Counted from the first letter of the stretch, positions 53,918 through 63,429 are shown. The stretch is 64,000 nucleotides of DNA from Micromonospora musae (GCF_003626635.1 NZ_RAZT01000015.1:92235-156234), one strand, 5' to 3'. Program-made: numbers and translations. Notes: generated from the letters alone by a model not told the origin.

Positions 53918-55491
53918 TCCTCTTCCTCGCTGGTCGGCGCGTCGCCATCGGTCGCCGGCCGCGCCTCGGCCTGCTCGGTCGCCGCCTCCGGGGTGATACC
54001 GGCCATCAGGAGGCCGATCTCCTCGCGGGGGGTGTCCGGGCCGACGATGCCGATGATGCGGCCGCGGTACATCACCGCGACCCGGTCGGCCAGCCCGAGC
54101 ACCTCGTCGAGTTCGCTGGAGACCAGCAGCACGGCGGTGCCGATGTCCCGCTCGTGGATGACCTGGCTGTGGATGAACTCGATCGACCCCACGTCGACCC
54201 CACGGGTCGGCTGGGCGGCGATGAAGAGCTTCAGCGGCCGGGACAGCTCCCGCGCCACGATGACCTTCTGCTGGTTACCGCCGGAGAGGGTGCCCACCGG
54301 CATGGCCGCCGAGGAGGTCCGGACGTCGAACTGCTCGATCCGCTCCTTCGCCGAGGCCGCGATGGCGTCCCGCTTCAACGCGAGCCCACCGGCGAACGGC
54401 GGACGGTCGTAGATGTCCAACACCAGGTTCTCGGCGACGCTGAACTCCTTGACCAGCCCGTCGACGCTGCGGTCCTCGGGAACGTAGCCGACGCCGGCGC
54501 GGAGCACCCGCTTCGTCGACCAGCCGTCGATCTGCTCCCCGTCGAGGGTCACCGAACCGGCGAGCGTCGGGCGCAGGCCCATGATCGCCTCGATCAGCTC
54601 GGTCTGGCCGTTGCCCTGCACACCCGCCACGCCGAGCACCTCGCCCGCGTGCACGGTCAGGTCCATCCCGTCGACCGCGCGGATCTGCCGGTCGTCGTCG
54701 ACGACCAGGCCGGCGACCTCGAGCACCGGCTTGCCCGGCTTCGCCGCAGCCTTCTCCACCGTGAGCCGGACGTTGCGGCCGACCATCAGCGCGGCCAGCT
54801 CGTCCCGGCTGGCCTCCGGGGAGGCGGTGCCGACAGTCTTGCCACGGCGGATCACGGTGATCCGGTCGGCGATCGCCTTGACCTCGCCGAGCTTGTGGGT
54901 GATGAACACGATCGACTTGCCGGCCGCCTTGAGCGACCGCATGACCGTGAGCAGCTCCTCGGTCTCCTGCGGGGTGAGCACCGCGGTCGGCTCGTCCAGG
55001 ATGAGCAGGTCGACGTCCCGGGTCAGCGCCTTGACGATCTCGACCCGCTGCTGGATGCCGACCGGCAGGTCCTCGATCACCGCGTCCGGGTCGACGCGCA
55101 GGCCGTACCGCTCGGAGACCTCGACGACCTCCCGGCGGGCGCGCCGACGGTCCAGGAAACCGGCGAGGCCACCGCGGGTCCGCTCCGCGCCGAGCATGAT
55201 GTTCTCGGTGACCGTGAAGACGGGGACCAGCATGAAGTGCTGGTGCACCATGCCGATCCCGGCCGAGATGGCGTCGGACGGCCCGCGCAGCTTCAGCGGC
55301 TCGCCGTCGACCAGGATCTCGCCCTCGTCGGGCTGGTAGAGCCCGTAGAGCACGTTCATCAGGGTCGACTTGCCCGCGCCGTTCTCGCCGAGCAGGGCGT
55401 GAATCTCACCAGGCTCCACCGTCAGGTCGATGTGGTCGTTGGCGACCAGATCACCGAACCGCTTGGTGATGCCGCGCAGTTCGAGTCTCAG
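53914..55491 (-). CDS. Nucleoside ABC transporter ATPase (two ABC domains), probable CTG start
   Basis: 525 residues with two ATPase halves, as in the NupO/YufO and RbsA type. First half: Walker A LGENGAGKST, Q-loop region VHQHFMLVPVFTVTENIMLG, Walker B LLILDEPTAVL; second half: GVAGVQGNGQ (degenerate Walker A, normal for the family), LSGGNQQKVIVAREL, QPTRGVD. The conserved N-terminus LRLELRGITKRFGDLVAND lies upstream of the first ATG/GTG/TTG in frame (GTG 55419, which would cut into the nucleotide-binding domain). The only suitable codon is CTG 55491, with GGGAGG 5 nt upstream. Confidence 0.9.
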   Translation of the reverse strand: MRLELRGITKRFGDLVANDHIDLTVEPGEIHALLGENGAGKSTLMNVLYGLYQPDEGEILVDGEPLKLRGPSDAISAGIGMVHQHFMLVPVFTVTENIMLGAERTRGGLAGFLDRRRARREVVEVSERYGLRVDPDAVIEDLPVGIQQRVEIVKALTRDVDLLILDEPTAVLTPQETEELLTVMRSLKAAGKSIVFITHKLGEVKAIADRITVIRRGKTVGTASPEASRDELAALMVGRNVRLTVEKAAAKPGKPVLEVAGLVVDDDRQIRAVDGMDLTVHAGEVLGVAGVQGNGQTELIEAIMGLRPTLAGSVTLDGEQIDGWSTKRVLRAGVGYVPEDRSVDGLVKEFSVAENLVLDIYDRPPFAGGLALKRDAIAASAKERIEQFDVRTSSAAMPVGTLSGGNQQKVIVARELSRPLKLFIAAQPTRGVDVGSIEFIHSQVIHERDIGTAVLLVSSELDEVLGLADRVAVMYRGRIIGIVGPDTPREEIGLLMAGITPEAATEQAEARPATDGDAPTSEEEE

Positions 55492-55496
55492 CGCAA

Positions 55497-55502
55497 CCTC
55501 CC
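55497..55502 (-). promoter_or_regulatory. Ribosome binding site for the CTG start
   Basis: GGGAGG on the minus strand, 5 nt before CTG 55491; TAGGCT at 55528-55523 may be a -10 element giving a separate transcript for the transporter genes. Confidence 0.5.
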
Positions 55503-55582
55503 GGGAGTGCGAGCGATGGTGCAGCCTAGCGGGCGGCCGGCTGCCGGACGACCCGGCCGGGGACGGCGGTCTCCGTGGTGCG

Positions 55583-55637
55583 CGATCGGCCGCCCCGGCC
55601 CGGCGGGAGGTTCCGCGGAGCCGGAGCGGCCGGATCG
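55583..55637 (-). terminator. Intercistronic hairpin between lipoprotein and ATPase genes
   Basis: CGATCGGCCGC pairs with GCGGCCGGATCG with one bulged base. In the 203-bp gap after the binding-protein gene; a partial terminator here would let the lipoprotein be made in excess over the transporter. Confidence 0.4.
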
Positions 55638-55694
55638 GTCGTGCGTGTTGCCCGCCGGCCCCCCGATGTTCTCACCAGGGGGAACGGCCGGTCG

Positions 55695-56780
55695 TCACTT
55701 GGTCGGCTGAGCCTTCGAGGTGACGGTGATGGTGCCGGCGGCGATGTCCGTCTTGATCTTCTCGACCTCGGCCTTGAGCTCGGCCGGGACCTTGCTCTCG
55801 AAGTCGTGGAACGGGGCGATGGAGACGCCGGTGTTGGCCAGGTCGCCGACGAAGCCCGGCTTGGCCTGGAGCTTCTCGCCACCGGCGGCCTTCAGCACGG
55901 CCTCCTTGACGGCCTCCGGGATGTTCTTGACCACGGTGGTCAGGATCGCCGAGCAGTCCGGGGTGCTCTCGCAGCCGTCGACGTCGACCCAGATGACGCT
56001 GTACTTGCCGTTCGAGGCCTTGGCCGCGGCGGTGGTGCCGAGGCCGGAGCCGCCGGCGACCGGCATGATGATGTCCGCGCCCTGGGCGACCAGGGTGTCG
56101 GAGACCTTCTTGCCCTCATCCTGCTTGGCGAAGTCGTTGGTGAAGGAGCCCTTCTGGCTCGCCTTGTCCCAACCCAGCGCCTGGACGTTCTTGCCCTTGA
56201 CCTGGTTGTAGTAGGCCACGCCGTCGACGAAGCCGTCCATGAAGATGGTCACCGGCGGGATCGGCAGACCACCGTAGGTGCCGACCTTGCCGCTCTTGCT
56301 CATCCCGGCGGCCAGGTAGCCGGCCTGGAACGCGGCCTGCGCGGTGTCGAACTGCATCGGGTAGATGTTGTCCACAGCCGGGTCGGCGTCGACGATGCCG
56401 AACTGCTGGTTCGGGTTCGCCTGCGCGATCTTCTTCGTCGCGTCGCCCATCAGGCCACCGACGGCCAGGATGAAGTCGCACTTCTGGTTCACGAACTGCG
56501 TCAGGTTCGGCTCGTAGTCGGCCTCGGCCTTCGACGCCACGAACTTCGGGTCGATGTTGCTGTTGGCCGCCTGCGCGTCCTTCAGGCCCTGCCAGGCAGA
56601 GGTGTTGAACGACTTGTCGTCGATGCCGCCGACGTCGGTCACCATGCAGGCGCTGAACTTCTTGCCGCCGTCACCGGCGCCGTTGTTCTCGTCCGGCGCC
56701 TCACCACACGCGGCGGCGCTCAGTACGAGCCCACCCGCCGCCACGATCGAGGCGATCCGCATCCCACGCACCGAGCGCAA
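55695..56780 (-). CDS. BMP-family nucleoside-binding lipoprotein
   Basis: Substrate-binding lipoprotein (PnrA/Med family) of the nucleoside importer, 361 residues. Signal peptide with lipobox LSAAAC, then ACMVTDVGGIDDKSFNTSAW, LAVGGLMGDA and the C-terminal VSIAPFHDFESKVP. The start is taken as TTG 56780, with AAGGAG 5 nt upstream; an ATG six codons later (MRIASIVAAGG) has no ribosome site. GTTAC-N6-GTAAC at 56931-56946 is a possible operator in the upstream region. First gene of the operon. Confidence 0.9.
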   Translation of the reverse strand: MRSVRGMRIASIVAAGGLVLSAAACGEAPDENNGAGDGGKKFSACMVTDVGGIDDKSFNTSAWQGLKDAQAANSNIDPKFVASKAEADYEPNLTQFVNQKCDFILAVGGLMGDATKKIAQANPNQQFGIVDADPAVDNIYPMQFDTAQAAFQAGYLAAGMSKSGKVGTYGGLPIPPVTIFMDGFVDGVAYYNQVKGKNVQALGWDKASQKGSFTNDFAKQDEGKKVSDTLVAQGADIIMPVAGGSGLGTTAAAKASNGKYSVIWVDVDGCESTPDCSAILTTVVKNIPEAVKEAVLKAAGGEKLQAKPGFVGDLANTGVSIAPFHDFESKVPAELKAEVEKIKTDIAAGTITVTSKAQPTK

Positions 56781-57035
56781 GACGTCTCCTTCCCATCGCA
56801 CACCGCGCCTTGTGCGGTGGCTGCCCTTGAGCCGGCCTGCGATGTCGCGGCCGGCGTCCCACGTTACGGACGGGAGCGTACGCCCGCGCCCACCCACCGG
56901 CCGCCAATCGTGCACGACTGTTGAGTGCCTGTTACCCCTACGTAACCGTCCCGTGGGGGAAATCACTCTTAGTGCAGGTAGAGCTGCACCCAGGCGTCGT
57001 GAAAGTCCGATTTTCGAGCGCCTTCAAGGCTGACG

Positions 57036-57386
57036 TTACCGCCAGAAGACCGCTACTGCGGCGTTGACCAGGGTCAACCCCACAATTGCCAGGAAATGGC
57101 CGCGGTTGACCGTTTCCCGCTTCCGGGAGAAGAAGACCATTACGAAGATCAGCAGCGCGATGACGCCCTTGGTCGCGAGCTTGGCCGGGGCCGGCTCGTC
57201 GCCGTCCCGAAGCGGCGCGGCGAGCCCGATACCGGTCACGAGCTGGATCACGGACCCCCAGAGCATGGCTCCGTTGATGCGTATCCGCCCGCTGATGTAC
57301 TGGGCCAACGAACCGCCCAGCAGCAACGCGAACCCGATCAGATGGACGTAGAGAAGGATCAGCCTCAGAGCTTCCACGCGCCCCAT
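57036..57386 (-). CDS. Small membrane protein of unknown function
   Basis: 116 residues with four hydrophobic segments: LILLYVHLIGFALLLGGSLA, AMLWGSVIQLVTGIGLA, KGVIALLIFVMVFFSR and FLAIVGLTLVNAAVAVFW. The His in YVHLIGF and the arrangement recall small actinobacterial integral membrane proteins without assigned function. No partner gene adjacent; bounded upstream by the IR at 57462-57505. Confidence 0.65.
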   Translation of the reverse strand: MGRVEALRLILLYVHLIGFALLLGGSLAQYISGRIRINGAMLWGSVIQLVTGIGLAAPLRDGDEPAPAKLATKGVIALLIFVMVFFSRKRETVNRGHFLAIVGLTLVNAAVAVFWR

Positions 57387-57461
57387 CCTGCCCCATCAAC
57401 GACAGTTCGTAGTAGGGGGACTCGCCCGACCGGTCGCTCCTGCGAGCCGACCCGTTCGAGT

Positions 57462-57505
57462 ACCTGATACCTCTGGGGCATGTGGACGCCCCAGAGGTAT
57501 CAGGT
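57462..57505 (-). terminator. 18-bp perfect inverted repeat after the mal operon
   Basis: Arms ACCTGATACCTCTGGGGC and complement, 8-nt loop, 58 bp beyond the glycosidase stop; also lies upstream of the small membrane protein gene. Confidence 0.6.
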
Positions 57506-57563
57506 TTCTCCCCGACCGTCTCACGGCCGCGCCGCGGCGACCCGAGCCCCGCCAGGACCGCGG

Positions 57564-59414
57564 TCACGCGAGGCGCCAGACCTGGAAGGTCGGGCCGTCG
57601 CCGGGCAGCGCGACCGCGCCGCCCTCGTCCGGCCGCAGCGCGGGCGCGCCACCGTAGAGGTTCTCCCCGGCCGGCAGGCCGACGAGCCGCAGCGGCGTCC
57701 CGGCGGCCCGACGGGCCAGCACCAGCACGGTGCCGGCCGGCGACTCCCGCAGGAAGACCAGCGTCTCTGGGTCGTGGTGCACCCAGCGCAGGCCGCCGTG
57801 CCGCAGCGCCGGCTCGTCGCGTCGCAGCCTGAGCAGCGCCCGGTACGCGGCGAACGTGCCCCCGTCCCAGCGCTCCGGCCGGTGCCACGGCATCGGCGTA
57901 CGCGAGTCCTCCCCGTTGATGCCGGTCAGACCCAGCTCGTCCCCCGCGAAGATCATCGGGAGGCCCGGCATGGTGGCGAGCAGTCCGACGGCCACCTCGT
58001 GCCGGGCCGCGTCGCCCACCACCGTGCGGATCCGGGCCGAGTCGTGCGAGCCGAGCAGCTGCCACGAATGGGTGTACGAGCGCCACGAGACCAGGCTGCG
58101 ATAGGTGTCCATGGTCGCCAGCACCGCTGCGGCGTCCCGACGTCGGACCCCACCCGGCGTCCCGAGGAAGTTCGGCACCGGCTGCTCGCCGTGGCGCAGC
58201 CAGGACCAGACGGTTTCGGTGAAGCCGACGTAGTTCATGGTGCCGTGCCAGCCGTCGCGGTCCAGGTCGCCGGTGTGGTCGTGCCCGTGCTCGGCCATCA
58301 GCAGGGCGTCCGGCCGGGTCTGCGTCACGACGGTTCGCAGCAGCGCCGCCACCTCGTGGGTGTACGCGTCCGCGCCCCTCCGGCCGGTCATGTTCGCCAC
58401 GTCGACCCGCCAGCCGGCCAATCCGTACGGCTCGCGCAGCCAGCGCCGCAGCACCGAGTCGGGCGCGGTGGCGAAGCGGCGACGCAGCTCGGCGCTGCCC
58501 CAGTTCAGCTTCGGCAGCGACCTGACCCCGTTCCACGATTCGTACGACGGCTCCGGGTCGCAGCGCGCCGAGCCGGAGTTGTCGCGGCCGGTCAGCTCGT
58601 CGAAGTAGTACAGCCCCCGCTCCGGCGCGTCGACGTCGGCGACCGCCGCCGTGAACCAGCGGTGCGCGTCCCCGGTGTGGTTGCTCGTGATGTCGCCGAG
58701 CAGTCGCCAGCCACGGGCGCGTACCGCGTCGGCGAGCCGGGCCAGCGCGGCGTCCCCGCCGAGCAGCGGATCCACCCGGTCGAAGTCCGCCGCGTCGTAG
58801 CGGTGGTTGGAGCGGGCCGGGAAGATCGGCGTCAGGTAGACGGTGTTCACCCCCAGCCGGTCCAGGTGGTCCAGCCGCTCGGCGATCCCGTCCAGGTCGC
58901 CGCCGTAGAACTGGTACGGCGTCTCGGGCCCGCGGCCGACGACCGGGGTGTCCCAGTCGCAGGGGATCGCCCAGTCCGGCAGCGCCCGCCCGTCGGCCCC
59001 GGCCGAGCGGGCGAACCGGTCCGGGAAGATCTGGTAGATCACCGCGTCCCGGGCCCAGGCCGGCGGCGGGGCGTGGCTGACGAGCTTGAAGTCGCCGTGA
59101 TCCGGCACGTCGTGCCCGACCGTTCCGGCGGCGTTGAGCCAGCGCTGGTCGCTCGCCCCGGTGAGCAGGAACCGGTAGTTGCTCACCGGATTGCGGACCT
59201 CGACCGGGGCCCGCCACCAGACGTCGTCGCCGTCGACCCGGTCGACCACCGCCTCGGTGAACCGGGGCTCGCCGTCACCGGTGGTACGCACGTGCACCTG
59301 GCGTACGTCCGCACCGGCCGGCACCCGGACGAAGACGTCGACGGTGTCGCCGAGCGAGGGGGCCTGCTCGGGGACGTAGCGGGCGGAGCCGTCGTGGTGC
59401 GGTTGCAGCGGCAT
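57564..59414 (-). CDS. GH13 alpha-glycosidase (maltodextrin glucosidase/cyclomaltodextrinase type)
   Basis: 616 residues, cytoplasmic. An N-terminal beta domain (1-115) precedes the catalytic barrel. Nucleophile Asp in GLAGWRVDVANMTG, acid/base Glu in ALLMAEHGHDHTGD, third Asp in LLGSHDSARIRT; region I is seen as LLGDITSNHTGD, where the usual NH is preserved. It would cut imported maltodextrins to glucose and short sugars. Starts 7 bp after malG, so it belongs to the operon. No signal peptide. Confidence 0.92.
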   Translation of the reverse strand: MPLQPHHDGSARYVPEQAPSLGDTVDVFVRVPAGADVRQVHVRTTGDGEPRFTEAVVDRVDGDDVWWRAPVEVRNPVSNYRFLLTGASDQRWLNAAGTVGHDVPDHGDFKLVSHAPPPAWARDAVIYQIFPDRFARSAGADGRALPDWAIPCDWDTPVVGRGPETPYQFYGGDLDGIAERLDHLDRLGVNTVYLTPIFPARSNHRYDAADFDRVDPLLGGDAALARLADAVRARGWRLLGDITSNHTGDAHRWFTAAVADVDAPERGLYYFDELTGRDNSGSARCDPEPSYESWNGVRSLPKLNWGSAELRRRFATAPDSVLRRWLREPYGLAGWRVDVANMTGRRGADAYTHEVAALLRTVVTQTRPDALLMAEHGHDHTGDLDRDGWHGTMNYVGFTETVWSWLRHGEQPVPNFLGTPGGVRRRDAAAVLATMDTYRSLVSWRSYTHSWQLLGSHDSARIRTVVGDAARHEVAVGLLATMPGLPMIFAGDELGLTGINGEDSRTPMPWHRPERWDGGTFAAYRALLRLRRDEPALRHGGLRWVHHDPETLVFLRESPAGTVLVLARRAAGTPLRLVGLPAGENLYGGAPALRPDEGGAVALPGDGPTFQVWRLA

Positions 59415-59421
59415 GCGCCCG

Positions 59422-60351
59422 CTATCCCTTCACCGCCCCGGCGGTGAGGCCGGAGACGATGTAGCGCTGGAGGAACTGGAAGACCACCACCGTGGGGATC
59501 GCGGTGAGCAGGGTGGCGGCCGCGAAGATGCCGAAGTTGTTGTTCCGCTCGTCGCCCTGCAGCAGGCCGTACATGCCGACCGCGAGGGTCTTCGACTCGG
59601 TGTCGGTCAGGAAGACGTTCGCCATCAGGAACTCGTTGACAGTGCCGATGAAGGCGAGCAGGCCGGTCACCGCGAGGATCGGCGCCACCAGCGGCAGCAT
59701 GATCCGGAAGAAGATCTGGGTGTGCGTGGCGCCGTCCATCGTGGCCGACTCGTCGAGCTCCCTCGGCAGCGTGTCGAAGAAGCCCTTCATCAGCCAGGTG
59801 TTCACGCCGAGCGCGCCGCCCAGGTAGAGCAGGAGGAGCCCCCACGGGGTGTTGAAGCCGATCGCCGGCCACAGGTCGGTGATGGTGGCGAAGATCAGGA
59901 AGATCGCCACGATCGCCAGGAACTGCGGGAACATCTGAATCAGCAGCAGCGAGAGCAGCCCGACCCGCCGGCCACGGAACCGCATCCGGGAGAAGGCGTA
60001 CGCCGCCAGCGCCGAGAGGGTGATCGAGGCGAGCGCGGCGAGACCGGCGATGAGCAGGGAGTTGACGAACCACCGCTCGAAGGCGGTCCGGCCGAACAGT
60101 TCGGTGAAGTTCCCGAACGACACTCCGGAGCTCGGCACCAGCGCCGTCGAGGAGAGGGTGCCCAGCGGATTGAGCGCGGCCGAGAGCACGAAGACGATCG
60201 GGAAGAGGCTGAAGAGCACGGCGAGCACCGCCACCCCGTGCCGCCAGCCCACCCGCACGAGCCAACGGCGACTTCGCCCGTTTCCGTTCCGGTCGGCGGG
60301 TAGGGCGCCGGCCGTGCCGCCGGTGACCGGGGTCCCGGTGAGCGCGGTCAT
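59422..60351 (-). CDS. malG: Maltodextrin ABC permease MalG
   Basis: 309 residues, six helices, sugar-permease family. The EAA coupling loop reads ELDESATMDGATHTQIFFRI; the C-terminus GLTAGAVKG is the classic MalG ending. Start ATG 60351 overlaps the malF stop by 4 nt. Confidence 0.93.
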   Translation of the reverse strand: MTALTGTPVTGGTAGALPADRNGNGRSRRWLVRVGWRHGVAVLAVLFSLFPIVFVLSAALNPLGTLSSTALVPSSGVSFGNFTELFGRTAFERWFVNSLLIAGLAALASITLSALAAYAFSRMRFRGRRVGLLSLLLIQMFPQFLAIVAIFLIFATITDLWPAIGFNTPWGLLLLYLGGALGVNTWLMKGFFDTLPRELDESATMDGATHTQIFFRIMLPLVAPILAVTGLLAFIGTVNEFLMANVFLTDTESKTLAVGMYGLLQGDERNNNFGIFAAATLLTAIPTVVVFQFLQRYIVSGLTAGAVKG

Positions 60352-61982
60352 GCGTACACCTCCTCCTGCTTGCGGGTGCGTCGGAAGCTGACCGCCGAGA
60401 CGACCGCGACGATGGCGAAGATGAAGAGCGAGATGGCCGCGGCGAACCCGAACTCGGCGCCCTGCCCGCCGAACGCCAACCGGTAGGTGTAGGTGATCAG
60501 CAGGTCGGTCGCGCCGTTGCTCGGGTTGTCGGCCGGGAACGGGCCGCCCTCGGTGGTCAGGTAGATGGCGTTGAAGTTGTTGAAGTTGTACGCGAACGAC
60601 GAGATCAGCAGCGGCGAGAGCGCGACCAGCAGCAGCGGCAGGGTGACCGCGCGGAACGACTGCCACGGCGACGCGCCGTCCACCGAGGTCGCCTCGGTCA
60701 GCTCGCGCGGGATGGCCTGGAGCGCGCCGGTGGCCACCAGGAACATGTACGGGTAGCCGAGCCAGAGCTGGACCAGCAGCACCGCGGCGCGCGCGGACCA
60801 CTGCTCGCCGAACCAGTTGACGCCGAGCCCGAAGAGGTTGTTGATCAGGCCGAAGTCGGTGTTGAACATGTCCCGCCAGACCAGCAGCATCGCGAACGAC
60901 GGCATGGCGTACGGCAGGATGAGCAGCACCCGGTAGAGGTTCGTGCCGCGCATCCGGGGCGAGTGCAGGGCGAGCGCCACGAACGTGCCCAGCATGAACG
61001 TGCCGCCGGTGGAGCCGACGGCGAAGGCGAAGTTCCAGACGAGCGTGCCGAGGAAGGGCCCGGAGATGTTCGGGTCGGTGAGCACCCGGGTGAAGTTGCG
61101 CAGTCCGACGCCGACCTTCCACCCCTGGGCGAGGCGCTCGCCGTCGTCGGCCACGAAGGATCCGGTGGACTCGTCCGCGGTCCACGTCCGGCCGGTCTCG
61201 CTGTCCCGCACGCAGTCGCAGGCGGCGTCGTACGCCCGAACCGCCTTGCCCTCGTAGGCGCGCGACAGGCCCGAGGAGCGCAGCGCGCCACCGGCGGTCG
61301 GCACCACCAGGTCGGTGATCTCCTGGCTGCGGGCGCTCGCCTGGCCGAAGTTCAACACGGTGTAACCGTCGGCGGCGGTGACCTTTCCGCCGGGCGCCAC
61401 GGTGACCTCGTCGGCGTCGAGCCGGCGCAGTCCGGTGGCGTCGCCGATCGAGACGGCGCCGTCGGCCGGGTCGGTGACCAGGAAGACCAGCGGGCCGGTG
61501 GCGGGGTCGCCCTCGGTGGCGACGGAGAGCGCGTACTCGGTGGAGCCGGGCACCTGCTCGACCGAGGCGGTCTGGATGGCGACGATCGTGCCCTGCTTGT
61601 CGCCGCGGTGCCCGTCGCCGAAGTTGGTGAAGGCCGTGCTGGCCGTGTAGAGCACCGGGACGATCTGGAACGCGATCAGGAAGAGCGTGCCCGGCACCAG
61701 GTACTTGGCCGGCACGTGCCGACGGGTGAGGTAGAGGTAGAAGAGCCCGGCCGTGGTGGCGACCAGCAGCGCCAGCCCGACCCACTGCTCCGCCTCGACC
61801 AGCGGGAAGGCCGCCCAGATCGCGATCCCGGCCACGAGGCCGAGCAGGATCACCTTGGCCCCGAGGCCGGTCAGGGTGATCGGCGTGTGCTCACCCGCGG
61901 TACGACTCTTCGCGGGCCGGGAGCCGACCGGCTCCCGGCCCGGGGCCCGCGTGGACCCCGGGCCGGACGACGGCGTGCTCAT
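60348..61982 (-). CDS. malF: Maltodextrin ABC permease MalF
   Basis: 544 residues. Three helices precede a large external (P2-like) loop of about 190 residues containing CDCVRDSETGRTWTADE, then five helices with EAA loop ELTEATSVDGASPWQSFRAV. The extended loop is typical of MalF and contacts the binding protein. Its ATG overlaps the malE stop by one base (TAATG). Confidence 0.93.
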   Translation of the reverse strand: MSTPSSGPGSTRAPGREPVGSRPAKSRTAGEHTPITLTGLGAKVILLGLVAGIAIWAAFPLVEAEQWVGLALLVATTAGLFYLYLTRRHVPAKYLVPGTLFLIAFQIVPVLYTASTAFTNFGDGHRGDKQGTIVAIQTASVEQVPGSTEYALSVATEGDPATGPLVFLVTDPADGAVSIGDATGLRRLDADEVTVAPGGKVTAADGYTVLNFGQASARSQEITDLVVPTAGGALRSSGLSRAYEGKAVRAYDAACDCVRDSETGRTWTADESTGSFVADDGERLAQGWKVGVGLRNFTRVLTDPNISGPFLGTLVWNFAFAVGSTGGTFMLGTFVALALHSPRMRGTNLYRVLLILPYAMPSFAMLLVWRDMFNTDFGLINNLFGLGVNWFGEQWSARAAVLLVQLWLGYPYMFLVATGALQAIPRELTEATSVDGASPWQSFRAVTLPLLLVALSPLLISSFAYNFNNFNAIYLTTEGGPFPADNPSNGATDLLITYTYRLAFGGQGAEFGFAAAISLFIFAIVAVVSAVSFRRTRKQEEVYA

Positions 61983-63229
61983 TACTTGATCTGGCCCGCG
62001 ATGGTCTGGCCTGCGGAGGTGATGGTCCTGGCCGGGTCGGCGCCGCCGATGACGGCCGCCTCGGCCTTGCCGAACGGGTCCCAGATCGCGGCCATCGCCG
62101 GGATCGCCGGGAGCACCTGGCCGTTCCGGCCGGCCTCGGTGAACTTGGCGAGGTCCGGGTCGCTGCCCTTCACCTGGTCGAGTGCGGCGGTCAGCGCGGG
62201 CGGCCGAGGTTCGGCCTGGTACAGCGCCACGGCCAGGTCCGGCTTGGTCACGTGGTTGGCCACGAACTCCTGCGCCAGCGCCTTGTTCTTGCCCTTCGAC
62301 GCGACGTAGAACGCCTGCACGCCGACGAACGGTTGGGCCTCCTTGCCACCGGCGAAGCCGGGCACCGGCGTGATGTCGTACGAGATGCCGGCCTTCTTGA
62401 CGTCCGCCACCGCCCACGGGCCGGAGACGAGGAAGGCGCACTTCTTGCCGGTGAAGGTGGCGATCGAGTTCTCCGGCGTGATGGAGCGCTTCAAAACACC
62501 CTCGCCCTTCTCGCCCAGCGCGCCGATCTTCTTGAACGCCTCGATCGACTCGGGCTTGCCGACGCCCAGGTCCTTCGGGTCGTAGTCGCCGTTGGCGGTG
62601 GTGCCGAAGAGGTAGCCGCCGGCCGAGGTGTAGAGCGGGTAGATGTGGTACGCGTCGCCGTTCTGGCCGGACTGGAGGCAGAGGATCTCGCTAGCCTTCT
62701 TCTCCGCCTTGAGCCGCTTGCCGGTGGCGACGAGCTCCTCGACGGTCTTCGGTGCCTCGGGGGCCAGCGCGGTGTTGCGGATCAGCGCGAGGTTCTCCAT
62801 GGCGTACGGCACGCCGTAGAGCTGCCCGTTGAAGGTCACGGCCTTGATCGCGGTCTGGTTGAAGGCGCTCTTCTGGTCGGCGGCGAGCTGCACCGGGTCG
62901 ATGGCGCCGTTCTGCACCATGTTGCCGATCCAGTCGTGCGCGCCGACGACGACGTCCGGTCCGCTGCCCTGCTGCGACGCGGTGACGAAGTTCGTCTGCA
63001 GGTCCTTCGAGACGGCCTGCACCTCGACGGTGACGCCGTTCTCCCGGCCGAAGGTCTCGGCGAACGGCTTCAGGGCGGCGGTCCGCTTGTCGTCGGCCCA
63101 GATCACCAGCTTGCCGCCGGCCGCCTTGGGGGATTCGTCGGTGGCCGGCTCGTCGCTGCCGCCGCCACAACCCGAGGCGGCGAGCGCCAGGGTGAAGACG
63201 GCGATCACACCCGCGGTACGGATGCGCAT
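61982..63229 (-). CDS. malE: Maltodextrin-binding lipoprotein MalE
   Basis: 415 residues. Signal peptide with lipobox ALAASGC, then LVIWADDKRTAALKPFAETF, DVVVGAHDWIGNMVQNGAI and SGPWAVADVKKAGISYDI, as in maltose/maltodextrin-binding proteins. AGGAG lies 5 nt before ATG 63229. First gene of malE-F-G-glycosidase. The 5' region contains a run of 10 G at 63282-63291. Confidence 0.93.
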   Translation of the reverse strand: MRIRTAGVIAVFTLALAASGCGGGSDEPATDESPKAAGGKLVIWADDKRTAALKPFAETFGRENGVTVEVQAVSKDLQTNFVTASQQGSGPDVVVGAHDWIGNMVQNGAIDPVQLAADQKSAFNQTAIKAVTFNGQLYGVPYAMENLALIRNTALAPEAPKTVEELVATGKRLKAEKKASEILCLQSGQNGDAYHIYPLYTSAGGYLFGTTANGDYDPKDLGVGKPESIEAFKKIGALGEKGEGVLKRSITPENSIATFTGKKCAFLVSGPWAVADVKKAGISYDITPVPGFAGGKEAQPFVGVQAFYVASKGKNKALAQEFVANHVTKPDLAVALYQAEPRPPALTAALDQVKGSDPDLAKFTEAGRNGQVLPAIPAMAAIWDPFGKAEAAVIGGADPARTITSAGQTIAGQIK

Positions 63230-63353
63230 CGGTACTCCTGTCGTCGTGGCGGTGCGCCGGGGGAAGGGCGTCGTCCGCAAAGGGGGGGGGGAAGGTCGGA
63301 GGTTCGTGCCGAGCCGGCGCACGGATGCCGCGCCGCTGCGCTCCTGTGTTGCG

Positions 63354-63429
63354 GGGACGCTAGCAAGACGTTTCAAGGAATGGAAGAGTTTGCAACGTCG
63401 TACGCAAGAACTTGCCCTTGAGCTAGAGT
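63354..63429. promoter_or_regulatory. Divergent mal promoter/operator region
   Basis: AT-richer patch with several CTTG-type half-sites of LacI-family regulators: TAGCAAG, CTTGAAACG on the minus strand, TTGCAACGTCGTACGCAA (63390-63407) and CTTGCCC. TAGAGT (63424-63429) ends 7 nt before the malR ATG and is the -10 of a leaderless promoter. Confidence 0.5.

Noticed and set aside
53754..53948. Single 64-residue minus-strand ORF over the mini-ORF region
   Set aside because: Its first part reads out of frame through the ATPase 3' end; only the last 27 codons correspond to the coupled mini-ORF copy 2.
54154..55710. 518-residue plus-strand frame antisense to the nucleoside ATPase
   Set aside because: Opposite strand has complete ABC motifs; this frame is Asp/Arg/Leu/Gly-rich without homology.
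57450..57505. Possible tRNA (GTTCGAGTACC resembles a T-loop)
   Set aside because: No acceptor, D or anticodon stems can be formed; the pairing present is the 18-bp terminator-like inverted repeat.
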